IMG/VR virus record: IMGVR_UViG_3300046484_000042
Coordinates: 1 to 27,292 of that record
Origin: a virus
Strand: one strand, 5' to 3'
DNA: 27,292 nucleotides
Shown piece by piece: positions 1 through 5,923 of the stretch (the stretch's first letter is position 1; the number at the start of each line of letters is the position of its first letter). The notes beneath the pieces are model-generated. The model was given only the letters and a program-made list of their open reading frames with translations. It had not been told where the DNA came from and did not search any database. The translations under genes were made by a program, and so were the position numbers.

Positions 1-234
1 ACCGAAGGCTTGACACCAGAGCCAGCAAAGGGCGAGGACAACAAGCAAAGACAATTCAGTGATGCAGACGTTAAGAAGATTATGGACGTTGTAGTATTAA
101 AGGAACTGCAATTCACAAACAAGCAGATTAAGCAGATAACCGAGAACAAAAAGATGTTCAAGCATTGGATACAGGCAAAGATTATCCTGCTTGAGAAGTC
201 AATACTGCCGAAAGCAAAGGAGTATATAAAATGA
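1..234 (+). CDS. C-terminal fragment of an unidentified phage protein
   Basis: The reading frame is open at the left edge of the window (it reads T-E-G-L-T-P from base 1), so this is the last 77 residues of a longer gene. A TTG at base 10 could act as a start but has no ribosome binding site in view. The visible part is lysine-rich and probably helical. Its stop overlaps the start of the nuclease gene (ATGA at 231-234), so the two are translationally coupled. In many phages the gene next to a RecB/Cas4-like exonuclease is a single-strand annealing protein or another recombination factor. That is only an inference from position; no motif here shows it. Confidence 0.6.
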   Translation, partial: TEGLTPEPAKGEDNKQRQFSDADVKKIMDVVVLKELQFTNKQIKQITENKKMFKHWIQAKIILLEKSILPKAKEYIK

Positions 235-929
235 TACAAAAGATGATTGATGATAAGCTCAAGGCAGAGCAAGAGGAACATGGCAAGCGGTTGAGGAGTG
301 GGAAATGGTCGCCAAGCAGTTTTGGATATTGTTACCGCAAGCAATACTGGAACCGCCTTAACGAACCACAGAGCAACCCACCAGATGAGCGGACTTTAAG
401 GGTATTTCGTTGCGGACACCTATTCCACGACTTTGTGCAGGAGTTCTTTGTAGGTCAGACCGAAGTCAAGGTTGATGTTAAAGATGTGTTTGGATATGCC
501 GACATCGTGTTATCCGACGAGGTTATTGACATCAAGTCGGTGCATAGCTACCAATTCCACTATACTACCAAGCAGGGCTTTGATATTGCAAAGGAGAAAT
601 ACACGAACATCTTACAGACAGCGACCTATGCGGTGCTACTCAACAAGCCGAAGTTTCGCCTGGTTTTTGTAAGCAAAGACGATTTGTGTATTGAGGAATA
701 CGGATTTGTAACCGACAAGTGGAAGGCAGAGGTTGAAAAGGAATTGGCTAATCTAAGGTCGCTTTGGGACGCAAAGACCCTACCACCTGCCCACCCAAGA
801 GCGTTTAAAACCAAAGACGAGTTTAAAGAATGTAGAAGTTACTGCGGATATAAAGACCGCTGTATAAAGGAAGGCCATGTAATACCACCAGAAGTTAAAA
901 AGGAGAAAAAAAATGCAAATATCACCTGA
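231..929 (+). CDS. Cas4/RecB-like PD-(D/E)XK nuclease with probable 4Fe-4S cluster
   Basis: A 232-residue protein with the hallmarks of the RecB/Cas4 exonuclease family. Cys34 lies in a GYCYRKQYW segment, His66 fits the N-terminal motif, and Asp91 (GYADIV) is followed by the D-x-K pair Asp100/Lys102 (VIDIKS). The RecB motif QxxxY is Gln129-Tyr133. Three cysteines near the end (Cys201, Cys205, Cys211) together with Cys34 match the four-cysteine iron-sulfur clasp of Cas4 and AddB. Family members degrade DNA ends in a metal-dependent way, and phage copies usually serve recombination and replication. It overlaps the previous gene by ATGA. Family assignment is firm; the exact role (recombination exonuclease or interference with CRISPR adaptation) is open. 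Confidence 0.85.
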   Translation: MIQKMIDDKLKAEQEEHGKRLRSGKWSPSSFGYCYRKQYWNRLNEPQSNPPDERTLRVFRCGHLFHDFVQEFFVGQTEVKVDVKDVFGYADIVLSDEVIDIKSVHSYQFHYTTKQGFDIAKEKYTNILQTATYAVLLNKPKFRLVFVSKDDLCIEEYGFVTDKWKAEVEKELANLRSLWDAKTLPPAHPRAFKTKDEFKECRSYCGYKDRCIKEGHVIPPEVKKEKKNANIT

Positions 930-1083
930 AGGATGCACAGAATGTAATAGAGTATGCCAACCTTTAACCACAAAACATAATTGGTCGGCAAGTGAATGGT
1001 ATTGCTCAAAGTGCCATAAGAGTTATCCGATGGACATAGAAGCGGCAAAGCAAATTTATGCTTTTGAAGCTAACCAAAAATAA
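913..1083 (+). CDS. Small zinc-ribbon-like protein, 56 aa
   Basis: A short gene starting at an ATG preceded by AGGAG and an A-rich spacer, overlapping the 3' end of the nuclease gene by 17 bases. The product has two cysteine pairs (C-T-E-C near residue 8 and C-S-K-C near residue 36), the spacing expected of a small zinc ribbon, and a short acidic/aromatic tail. I do not recognise a named family. It is the first of a run of cysteine-pair miniproteins in this early region. Small phage proteins of this type are often host-takeover or nucleic-acid-binding factors, but nothing here fixes a function. Confidence 0.65.
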   Translation: MQISPEGCTECNRVCQPLTTKHNWSASEWYCSKCHKSYPMDIEAAKQIYAFEANQK

Positions 1084-1095
1084 AGGGGGAGAAAA

Positions 1096-1455
1096 ATGCA
1101 ATCGTGTCCTAAATGTGGTGCAGAGATGAAAGAAAGAACCGCTAAGATGAGTGGCAAGAAGTTTTGGGGATGTTCAGCTTTTCCGAAATGCGATGGTGTA
1201 GTGTGGCCGAACAAAGCTAAAGAGCCACCGAAGTCAACACCACCCTTAAAAAGTGAGTGGCCACAGCCCGACCCACGACTTGATACCAAGATACCAACCC
1301 CCTTAAGCAACCACGAATACAGAATGTGTGCGGCTAACAATGCGGCATTACTGATGAGCCGTTACCTAATTAGCAATGGAGATATGTCCATAGTAGATAT
1401 AAGGGAAGAATGGGAGAAAATGTTTCAGTTTATTTTATCGGAGATATGCAAATAA
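1096..1455 (+). CDS. Topoisomerase-type zinc-ribbon protein, 119 aa
   Basis: The first 35 residues (CPKCG...KKFWGCSAFPKCDG) match the four-cysteine zinc finger found at the C terminus of bacterial topoisomerase I and in some nucleases: CxxC, then FWGCS.FPKC. This motif usually binds single-stranded DNA. A proline-rich linker (about residues 45-75) leads to a helical tail ending near IREEWEKMFQFIL. The tail resembles small phage domains of unknown role that I cannot name. A GGGGGAG ribosome binding site precedes the ATG. The next gene starts directly after its stop codon. DNA binding is a reasonable inference; the tail function is unknown. Confidence 0.75.
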   Translation: MQSCPKCGAEMKERTAKMSGKKFWGCSAFPKCDGVVWPNKAKEPPKSTPPLKSEWPQPDPRLDTKIPTPLSNHEYRMCAANNAALLMSRYLISNGDMSIVDIREEWEKMFQFILSEICK

Positions 1456-1791
1456 ATGGAAAAGAAAATCAATGAACGTAAAGAGATGAAGGAAGTTTAT
1501 AAGTGCGACTATGTGCATATATGCGATAATTGTGCTCGTGAACGGGAAAAAGAATATAAATTAAAACTACTTACGCCGGAAACACTTTACAAAAAAGACA
1601 ACCCTGAATTTTGTAGCATTAAGTGTATGCGAGAATGGATACTTGATTCAGAAAAGCCAAAGTTAGTAGAAGATGACCCAATTATCAGAGATGAAGAATT
1701 TGATAGATACGAGGGCGGGAAAACTTATTCAATAATGGATTTAACTCTTGATAATTTGAGGATTCTGCTCATAGGGGAAAAGAAATGCTAG
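1456..1791 (+). CDS. Small cysteine-pair protein, 111 aa, unknown function
   Basis: The ATG directly abuts the TAA of the preceding gene. Two cysteine pairs (C-D-N-C near residue 23 and C-S-I-K-C near residue 53) suggest one zinc site in the N-terminal half. This is followed by an acidic segment and a short leucine-rich C terminus (LTLDNLRILLIG). The last bases overlap the methyltransferase start by seven nucleotides, so it probably belongs to the same transcript. I do not recognise the family. Confidence 0.65.
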   Translation: MEKKINERKEMKEVYKCDYVHICDNCAREREKEYKLKLLTPETLYKKDNPEFCSIKCMREWILDSEKPKLVEDDPIIRDEEFDRYEGGKTYSIMDLTLDNLRILLIGEKKC

Positions 1792-2492
1792 ACCTACGAT
1801 TAGGTGATTGCCTTGAGATAATGAAAACAATACCTGACAAGTCGGTTGATATGGTTTTATCAGACCCTCCCTACGGCATAGACTTCTGCTCGTCCAGGAC
1901 GAGCAGAAAAGAACGCCTACAAAACGATAAATTAGATGATTGGTTGCCCCTGATGCAGAATTTCTTAGGAGAAGCCAAGCGAGTGCTAACAGATACTGGT
2001 TGTTGTTGTTGTTGTTGTTGTGGTGGTAAAACGCCCGTTACCGCTATATTCACAATGGAAGCTATAAAACATTTTAACCTTATCCAGACCTTAGTATGGA
2101 GAAAGTTTATCGGTTTGGGGTGGAGATATAGACCGAGCTATGAAAACATCATCATATTAAGCAAGGATAATAAAAACTACAATTTTTATGATACGAGTAA
2201 GAAATGCTCAAACGTAATTGAGGGGATAAACCAGGACATACCGCAATACAACGGCAATAAGGCCGCTTGCTTAGATGACCACCCTACGCAGAAACCCGTT
2301 GCCCTAATGAAGCATTTATTAAATATTCATTCAAAAACAGGGGACATGGTTCTCGACCCCTTTATGGGGGGGGGCTCAACAGGTATGGCTTGCAAGGAGC
2401 TTAAACGTAATTTTATAGGCATTGAAATAAAAGAGGATTATTTTAACTTAGCTCGTAAACGGATACAAAACACAATGGAGATGATGTTATGA
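1785..2492 (+). CDS. DNA methyltransferase, N4/N6 (DPPY) type, with poly-cysteine run
   Basis: A 235-residue SAM-dependent DNA methyltransferase. The catalytic motif IV is SDPPYG (residues 26-31) and the SAM-binding motif I is DPFMGGGSTG (191-200). Motif IV before motif I defines the beta-type order. A HPTQKP element (166-171) typical of these enzymes precedes motif I. DPPY most often goes with N6-adenine methylation, but N4-cytosine cannot be excluded. No target-recognition domain or restriction partner is visible, so an orphan methylase that protects phage DNA is likely. Odd points are seven consecutive cysteines (73-79) encoded by TGT repeats, a perfect hairpin just after DPPYG, and a nine-G tract coding motif I. 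It ends in an ATGA overlap with the next gene. Confidence 0.88.
   Translation: MLDLRLGDCLEIMKTIPDKSVDMVLSDPPYGIDFCSSRTSRKERLQNDKLDDWLPLMQNFLGEAKRVLTDTGCCCCCCCGGKTPVTAIFTMEAIKHFNLIQTLVWRKFIGLGWRYRPSYENIIILSKDNKNYNFYDTSKKCSNVIEGINQDIPQYNGNKAACLDDHPTQKPVALMKHLLNIHSKTGDMVLDPFMGGGSTGMACKELKRNFIGIEIKEDYFNLARKRIQNTMEMML
1884..1908 (+). repeat. Perfect 11-bp inverted repeat with 3-nt loop inside the methyltransferase
   Basis: TTCTGCTCGTC (1884-1894) is followed by CAG and then its exact reverse complement (1898-1908). It lies within codons just after the DPPYG motif and encodes F-C-S-S-R-T-S-R. No U-run follows on either strand, so it does not look like an intrinsic terminator. It could form a stable RNA hairpin early in the message. 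Confidence 0.8.
2001..2021 (+). repeat. (TGT)7 microsatellite coding seven cysteines
   Basis: Seven TGT codons in a row within the methyltransferase, flanked by GGT codons, so the whole stretch is nearly a pure TGT/GGT repeat. Slippage by one unit would change the cysteine number but not the frame. Confidence 0.9.
2366..2374 (+). repeat. G9 homopolymer in the SAM-binding motif
   Basis: Nine consecutive G residues cover the end of Met194 and the glycines of DPFMGGGSTG. A one-base change in length would shift the frame and remove the last ~40 residues of the methyltransferase, including part of motif I. Confidence 0.9.
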
Positions 2493-2737
2493 AATCTTCT
2501 TCAGAGATAGCCCAAGACATAGCCACCAACGAGCAGGAAATCAACAAAGCCGCAGATAATAGAGATACAGTTAAGATGGAGATAAATCGTTTAAGGCGTG
2601 AGATACACGCAAAGCAAATACAAATCAAGAACTTAGAGGACAGCTTAATAAAAGCCGAGTGCGTGGTAAGAGAGCTAAAGACAAATCACAATATCCTTAA
2701 AGACAGTTTTTGGCGTGCAAAGGACGAGAATTTATGA
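2489..2737 (+). CDS. Small coiled-coil protein, 82 aa
   Basis: Starts in an ATGA overlap with the methyltransferase stop. The sequence is almost entirely helical with heptad-like spacing of hydrophobic residues (MEINRLRREI...QIKNLEDSLI...VVRELKTN), so a single long coiled coil is expected. Charged residues dominate and there are no cysteine pairs or membrane segments. The family is not recognised. Similar short coiled-coil proteins are common in phage early regions and are usually assumed to be oligomeric adaptors. Confidence 0.7.
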   Translation: MKSSSEIAQDIATNEQEINKAADNRDTVKMEINRLRREIHAKQIQIKNLEDSLIKAECVVRELKTNHNILKDSFWRAKDENL

Positions 2738-2916
2738 GCGAAGAAATAAAGAGATGTTACTGCGGCCGTGAACTAAAAGAAAAATGGGGATATATCGTTT
2801 GTCCTGAACACGGGGCTTGTTGGAGAAATGCACCTATTAAGTTGCCAAAACGGGAGAAGATAGGGAAGTGGTCGGGGAAATCTAAGAGTCAGAATGCGTG
2901 GAATGACTATCAATGA
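2734..2916 (+). CDS. Small zinc-ribbon-like protein, 60 aa
   Basis: I chose the ATG at 2734 because it overlaps the previous stop as ATGA, the pattern used throughout this block; an in-frame start 24 bases upstream would lie inside the previous gene. The product has C-Y-C-G at residues 8-11 and C-P-E-H-G-A-C near residue 24, a likely zinc site. The C terminus is basic (KLPKREKIGKWSGKSKS). The family is unknown. It is coupled to the HNH-like gene by another ATGA overlap. Confidence 0.65.
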   Translation: MSEEIKRCYCGRELKEKWGYIVCPEHGACWRNAPIKLPKREKIGKWSGKSKSQNAWNDYQ

Positions 2917-3260
2917 AACGATATAGTAGTAAGAGCATAAAAGGTAAACTTGACCGATTAGTCGGGGGATTCTACCGCTCACGCCCTTGTGACCACTGCC
3001 GTAAGGACAGCCCCTCTTGCTGGGCACACATAAAGTCAAGGAGGTATTTAAGCACTCGCTGGCTACCTACCAACGCATTTTCTCTTTGTAACTCTTGCCA
3101 TCGCTGGGCTCACGACCACCCAGACAGCTTTACGCAATGGATAGACTTGTATTGCCCGGGGAGATTAAAGGAGCTCCAAAGAGCATTTAATATATCCGAA
3201 CCCATTAAGAAAGCTTGGTTGGAAGAACTTTATGAGAAACTTAAACTTGAATTACAGTAA
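2913..3260 (+). CDS. HNH-type nuclease, NinG-like arrangement
   Basis: A 115-residue protein whose first 70 residues carry an HNH signature: Cys26-x2-Cys29, then His39 in AHIKSRR, Asn54 in PTNAF, Cys59-x2-Cys62-His63 and His67. The four cysteines would hold a structural zinc and the histidines and asparagine form the nicking site. The arrangement recalls phage NinG/Rap-type recombination proteins that act on branched DNA, as well as small phage HNH enzymes near packaging genes. Position among early recombination-type genes favours the first. The C-terminal helix (LEELYEKLKLELQ) may help dimerise. The HNH fold is fairly sure; the subfamily is not. Confidence 0.72.
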   Translation: MKRYSSKSIKGKLDRLVGGFYRSRPCDHCRKDSPSCWAHIKSRRYLSTRWLPTNAFSLCNSCHRWAHDHPDSFTQWIDLYCPGRLKELQRAFNISEPIKKAWLEELYEKLKLELQ

Positions 3261-3282
3261 ATTGTGTTAGTATGAGGTGCAA

Positions 3283-3465
3283 ATGACCACCAAGACCCCT
3301 AAAGGGAGATGTGATTGGGTAGAAGATTATGAAAGCAATTGGACAGCGACTTGCAATGACGAGATATTTGTCTTTACTACTGACGGCGTAGAAGAAAATG
3401 GATTTAAGTTTTGCCCTTATTGCGGTAAGACGATAAAAATTAATCGGTATAAGGAGGATTTATGA
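3283..3465 (+). CDS. Small phage zinc-ribbon protein, 60 aa
   Basis: Start placed at the ATG at 3283, four bases after a GAGG motif; a GTG six bases upstream is a weaker alternative because it lies inside that motif. The sequence layout C-D-W...W-T-A-T-C...F-C-P-Y-C-G-K is one I recognise as a recurrent, unnamed small phage protein: a ribbon built from two spaced cysteines and a terminal CPYCGK pair. The function is unknown. It ends with an ATGA overlap into the next gene. Confidence 0.7.
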   Translation: MTTKTPKGRCDWVEDYESNWTATCNDEIFVFTTDGVEENGFKFCPYCGKTIKINRYKEDL

Positions 3466-3713
3466 CCCCTAAAGAACCGAGGACGATATTATTAGAGGTT
3501 GCAGACGAAGCGTGTGTTGAGAGTGGTTTATTTGACCTCGCCTTACAGGAACTCTCCGAGTGGGTGAGGGGACGGAAGATAGCCTGTAAGCATACCATCT
3601 CTGGTAAACCTGTTCAAAATCATAATTGTGGCGAATGTAAGAAATATAACGATGCCTGTGAGATACTGGCGAAAGGATTGGTTTTAGAAAGGAAAGGACT
3701 GGTGCAGAGATGA
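3462..3713 (+). CDS. Small protein with C-terminal cysteine cluster, 83 aa
   Basis: ATGA overlap with the previous gene and a clear GGAGGA ribosome binding site in front. The N-terminal half is acidic and helical (ILLEVADEACVESGLFDLALQEL). The C-terminal half has C-K-H and then C-G-E-C and C within about 25 residues, a possible zinc site. I do not recognise the family. Its stop again overlaps the next start. Confidence 0.65.
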   Translation: MTPKEPRTILLEVADEACVESGLFDLALQELSEWVRGRKIACKHTISGKPVQNHNCGECKKYNDACEILAKGLVLERKGLVQR

Positions 3714-3931
3714 TACCAAATGATATTTGTCCTCATTGCGAAGGCAAGGCAATAGTAGGGCATAAACCTGCACCAAGTATGAGTAGGGAGAGATTGATAG
3801 GGATAATTAAGGCAAGCGAATTATGGCGTATGTCAAATTATGTAGGACGAGATAAAAAGTTTACTCCTGACGAGGGAACTGGCACAGAATTGTTAGCCGA
3901 CGCCATTATGAACGAAATGGAGGGGGAATGA
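3710..3931 (+). CDS. Small protein with CPHC knuckle, 73 aa
   Basis: The first 10 residues contain a single C-P-H-C pair, typical of half a zinc ribbon, followed by a helical segment (RERLIGIIKASELWRMSN) and an acidic tail. Only one cysteine pair is present, so metal binding would need His residues or dimerisation. It is coupled on both sides by ATGA overlaps. Function unknown. Confidence 0.62.
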   Translation: MIPNDICPHCEGKAIVGHKPAPSMSRERLIGIIKASELWRMSNYVGRDKKFTPDEGTGTELLADAIMNEMEGE

Positions 3932-4197
3932 AAGTTTGGGTAGTCTGTGTATCTGACTGTGAGACAACTGATGTTAAGGCGATTTGTTCCACTAAAGAGC
4001 TTGCTCTGCGAGAGTTGTTTAAGGCGAGAGATGCGTTGATAGCTGAATATAAGCATATGATGACCTATGACTGGCTTACCAATAAAGATGACTACCAAAG
4101 GATGATAGACAACCTATCAAGCGATGACTATGACAAGTGGGATAATTACCCACACGAGAAACCCTATTTTTATGAAACAGAACTTATTGAGAGTTAG
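3928..4197 (+). CDS. Small phage protein with beta-strand start, 89 aa
   Basis: Begins with a hydrophobic strand (KVWVVCVSD) followed by a segment like S-T-K-E-L-A-L-R-E-L, the layout of a widespread class of small phage proteins that start 'VyvV...vFstkekA'. The rest is rich in Asp, Tyr and Lys, with no membrane segment. No enzymatic motif is visible. The ATG overlaps the previous stop. I cannot name the family or propose a role. Confidence 0.6.
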   Translation: MKVWVVCVSDCETTDVKAICSTKELALRELFKARDALIAEYKHMMTYDWLTNKDDYQRMIDNLSSDDYDKWDNYPHEKPYFYETELIES

Positions 4198-4209
4198 CCC
4201 TCAACGGAG

Positions 4210-4222
4210 AAGGAGGTGAGGT
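4210..4222 (+). promoter_or_regulatory. Extended double Shine-Dalgarno sequence
   Basis: AAGGAGGTGAGGT carries a near-complete complement to the 16S rRNA tail (AAGGAGGTGA) and a second GAGGT five bases before the ATG at 4228. It is the strongest ribosome binding site in the + block and breaks the run of overlapping starts. Translation re-initiates independently here. Confidence 0.75.
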
Positions 4223-4227
4223 AAAAA

Positions 4228-4545
4228 ATGACCTTGGTAGCGGCATTTGCCAAATGTGAGGGCTGCAGGAAACAATTTCAATTCATTCGCAATACAAGAA
4301 CACAACCCCATCGCTTCTGTATGTCTTGCAAGGCCAAGAGAAAAAAAGAGGCTCTGATAAACTTCCAAATTAGTCATCCATACATTAAAAAGGGGATACA
4401 ACCACAAAAGTTAATAATGACCTGTAAGCGGTGCAAAGAGAAGTGGGTATATTTTTGGGGAGGCGTGGGGCCTAAGAGAAGAAATTGTGATTACTGTAAA
4501 TGTGTGATAAACAGGGAAAGATACCACAGTAGAAAGGAAAAATGA
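4228..4545 (+). CDS. Double zinc-ribbon basic protein, 105 aa
   Basis: Two separate four-cysteine ribbons are visible: C-E-G-C...C-M-S-C (residues ~10-34) and C-K-R-C...C-D-Y-C (~67-89). Both are embedded in very basic sequence (KAKRKKE, RERYHSRKEK). The architecture suggests nucleic-acid binding. It is the last of the zinc-ribbon run and is coupled by ATGA to the first glycosyltransferase, so early and glycan genes appear to share a transcript. The family is not recognised. Confidence 0.7.
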   Translation: MTLVAAFAKCEGCRKQFQFIRNTRTQPHRFCMSCKAKRKKEALINFQISHPYIKKGIQPQKLIMTCKRCKEKWVYFWGGVGPKRRNCDYCKCVINRERYHSRKEK

Positions 4546-5393
4546 ATTTCTCAATTATTTTGCTTAACTACAATGATAGTCGTTATTTAATAAATTGGTT
4601 AGAAAAATACAACAAATCCACTGTCAAAACTGAATTAATAGTAGTTGATGACTGTTCTACTGACCATAGTTGGCGGTTGCTAATTTATTTACAGCAAAAA
4701 TATCCTTATATGCGGCTTGTAAGAACACCCAAAAATTTAGGCCCATTCGGGGCGTTTATGTGGGGAGTACACTATGCCACTAATGACTACGTTTCCCCGT
4801 GGTCAGCAGATGACGAAATGGGGACAGATTACGTAGCTAAGATGTCACAGTTGATAAAAGATTATCCATTTTGTGATATATTTACTTGCAATGCTTTGGT
4901 AGAAAAAGAGGACAGACATTACCGTAGGGAAGCCCTACCATTTGATTCTTACATCTCCCCCGATTATCTGCACAAGGTCGCCAAGACTTCAGGTATTTCT
5001 GCGGTGAACGTCATAGGCAACGTCGTTCGTAAAGACCACGTTATTAAATGCTGGGAAATGGGCAAACCCTGGGTAACACACTTTGACGCATTTTACCTCT
5101 TTACCGCCGCATTTAAGACTGGCATGATTATTGCTGGTGAACCTCTCGTTTTATATCGGTCAAATAATAAGGGATTTGGTAATTCAAGGAAAAGAAAAGA
5201 CAATTTATCGTCGGTAAGAAAAATGAGAAACCTATTCAACAGATTTGGAATAGAGAAATATTTTGATGACCTTGATTTATGGAGTGATAAAGCAACAATT
5301 AAGACCGAGATGATTTTCAGGATACTTCAGGTATTACCGAAATGGTTAAGACGAAGGATATATGACAGAGTGTATAGTCGTTCTTTTGTTTAG
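4542..5393 (+). CDS. Family 2 (GT-A) glycosyltransferase
   Basis: A 283-residue enzyme with a standard GT2 N terminus: FSIILLNYND strand, then VVDDCSTD (34-41) for nucleotide-sugar binding, and a DXD-equivalent SADDE (88-92) for metal and donor phosphate. No membrane anchor is visible; the basic C terminus (KWLRRRIYDRVYSR) may associate with the membrane. Such enzymes transfer a sugar from a nucleotide donor to a glycan, lipid carrier or protein. It opens a cassette with two more glycosyltransferases, a GT-C membrane protein and a SAM methyltransferase, which suggests modification of host surface polysaccharide or of virion proteins. Donor and acceptor are unknown. Confidence 0.85.
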   Translation: MNFSIILLNYNDSRYLINWLEKYNKSTVKTELIVVDDCSTDHSWRLLIYLQQKYPYMRLVRTPKNLGPFGAFMWGVHYATNDYVSPWSADDEMGTDYVAKMSQLIKDYPFCDIFTCNALVEKEDRHYRREALPFDSYISPDYLHKVAKTSGISAVNVIGNVVRKDHVIKCWEMGKPWVTHFDAFYLFTAAFKTGMIIAGEPLVLYRSNNKGFGNSRKRKDNLSSVRKMRNLFNRFGIEKYFDDLDLWSDKATIKTEMIFRILQVLPKWLRRRIYDRVYSRSFV

Positions 5394-5394
5394 A

Positions 5395-5451
5395 GTGGTT
5401 TATGTTTTGTTAATAATCAGTTGCTTATACGCATGGTGGAGGTTAAAATGA
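5395..5451 (+). CDS. Possible 18-aa hydrophobic peptide (GTG start)
   Basis: A GTG one base after the upstream stop opens an 18-codon frame (VYVLLIISCLYAWWRLK) that ends in an ATGA overlap with the 30-aa membrane peptide. No ribosome binding site is visible, so coupling to the glycosyltransferase would be needed. It resembles the next peptide in ending hydrophobic-then-W-R. Real expression is uncertain. Confidence 0.28.
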   Translation: MVYVLLIISCLYAWWRLK

Positions 5452-5540
5452 AAAATATTGTTGATAGTAGAATAGGAATTATTTTAATTTGTTCAACTCT
5501 TTTTTTATTTATTTGTTTTTTGCTATGGAGGTTTAGATGA
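5448..5540 (+). CDS. 30-aa single-pass membrane peptide
   Basis: A short ATG frame with an excellent ribosome binding site (GGTGGAGG, five bases before the start) and an ATGA overlap with the following GT-C gene, both strong signs that it is translated. The product has a short polar N terminus, one hydrophobic segment (IGIILICSTLFLFICFLLW) and a basic end (RFR). It could be a small subunit or flippase-like helper of the membrane glycosyltransferase, but at 30 residues no family can be assigned. Confidence 0.6.
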   Translation: MKNIVDSRIGIILICSTLFLFICFLLWRFR

Positions 5541-5923
5541 TATTAATAATCCTTACCTGTTTCCTTACCCACTTCAACGCCTTATGGGGCCAGTTTGTGA
5601 GCGACGACCAAGCAGGATTGGTTACTCCGTTTAGTTGGCAGAACCCCCAGAGTATAGTCAGAAACATTGAGTTTCACTTCTGGGGGGCAAATCCTTTCCC
5701 TTACCACCTGACATCGCTGATACTTCATATCTTTGCCTGTATGCTCTTATATAAGGTAATGAAGATATTCTTTAAGCCAATACCCTCTTTAATAGGGACT
5801 TTGTTCTTTTGTGTCCTACCCGTTCACACCGAAGATGTATCATGGATTTCAGGAGATGGGTATATTTACATAGCAATAATCGTATTTACAATGATGTTGT
5901 TGTATAAAAGGGGGACAGAATGA
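5537..5923 (+). CDS. N-terminal part of a TMTC-like GT-C glycosyltransferase
   Basis: 128 residues with three or four membrane segments and the diagnostic features of TMTC-type (TPR-containing) GT-C enzymes. FVSDDQ (20-25) supplies the acidic pair of the first periplasmic loop, ANPFPYHLTSLILH (51-64) matches the conserved segment after it, and PVHTEDVSWISG (95-106) matches the family's 'HPVHTEAVaWisGR' motif. GT-C enzymes use lipid-linked sugars on the outer side of the membrane. The frame ends at residue 128 just where the family normally continues into further helices; the rest lies in the next gene, one base out of frame. Either the gene is split or it carries a one-base deletion in AAAAGGGGG (5907-5915). 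Confidence 0.75.
   Translation: MILIILTCFLTHFNALWGQFVSDDQAGLVTPFSWQNPQSIVRNIEFHFWGANPFPYHLTSLILHIFACMLLYKVMKIFFKPIPSLIGTLFFCVLPVHTEDVSWISGDGYIYIAIIVFTMMLLYKRGTE

Noticed and set aside
1056-1340. 94-codon minus-strand frame
   Set aside because: Mirror of the zinc-ribbon gene at 1096, which has a ribosome binding site and clear cysteine motifs.
1871-2053. Minus-strand frame with a run of glutamines opposite the TGT repeat
   Set aside because: It is the antisense of the cysteine run in the methyltransferase; no start signal and no other coding evidence.
3247-3273. TTGAAT ... TAGTAT as a promoter before the 60-aa ribbon gene
   Set aside because: Spacing is 15 bases and both boxes are poor; the region is inside a continuously coupled gene string.
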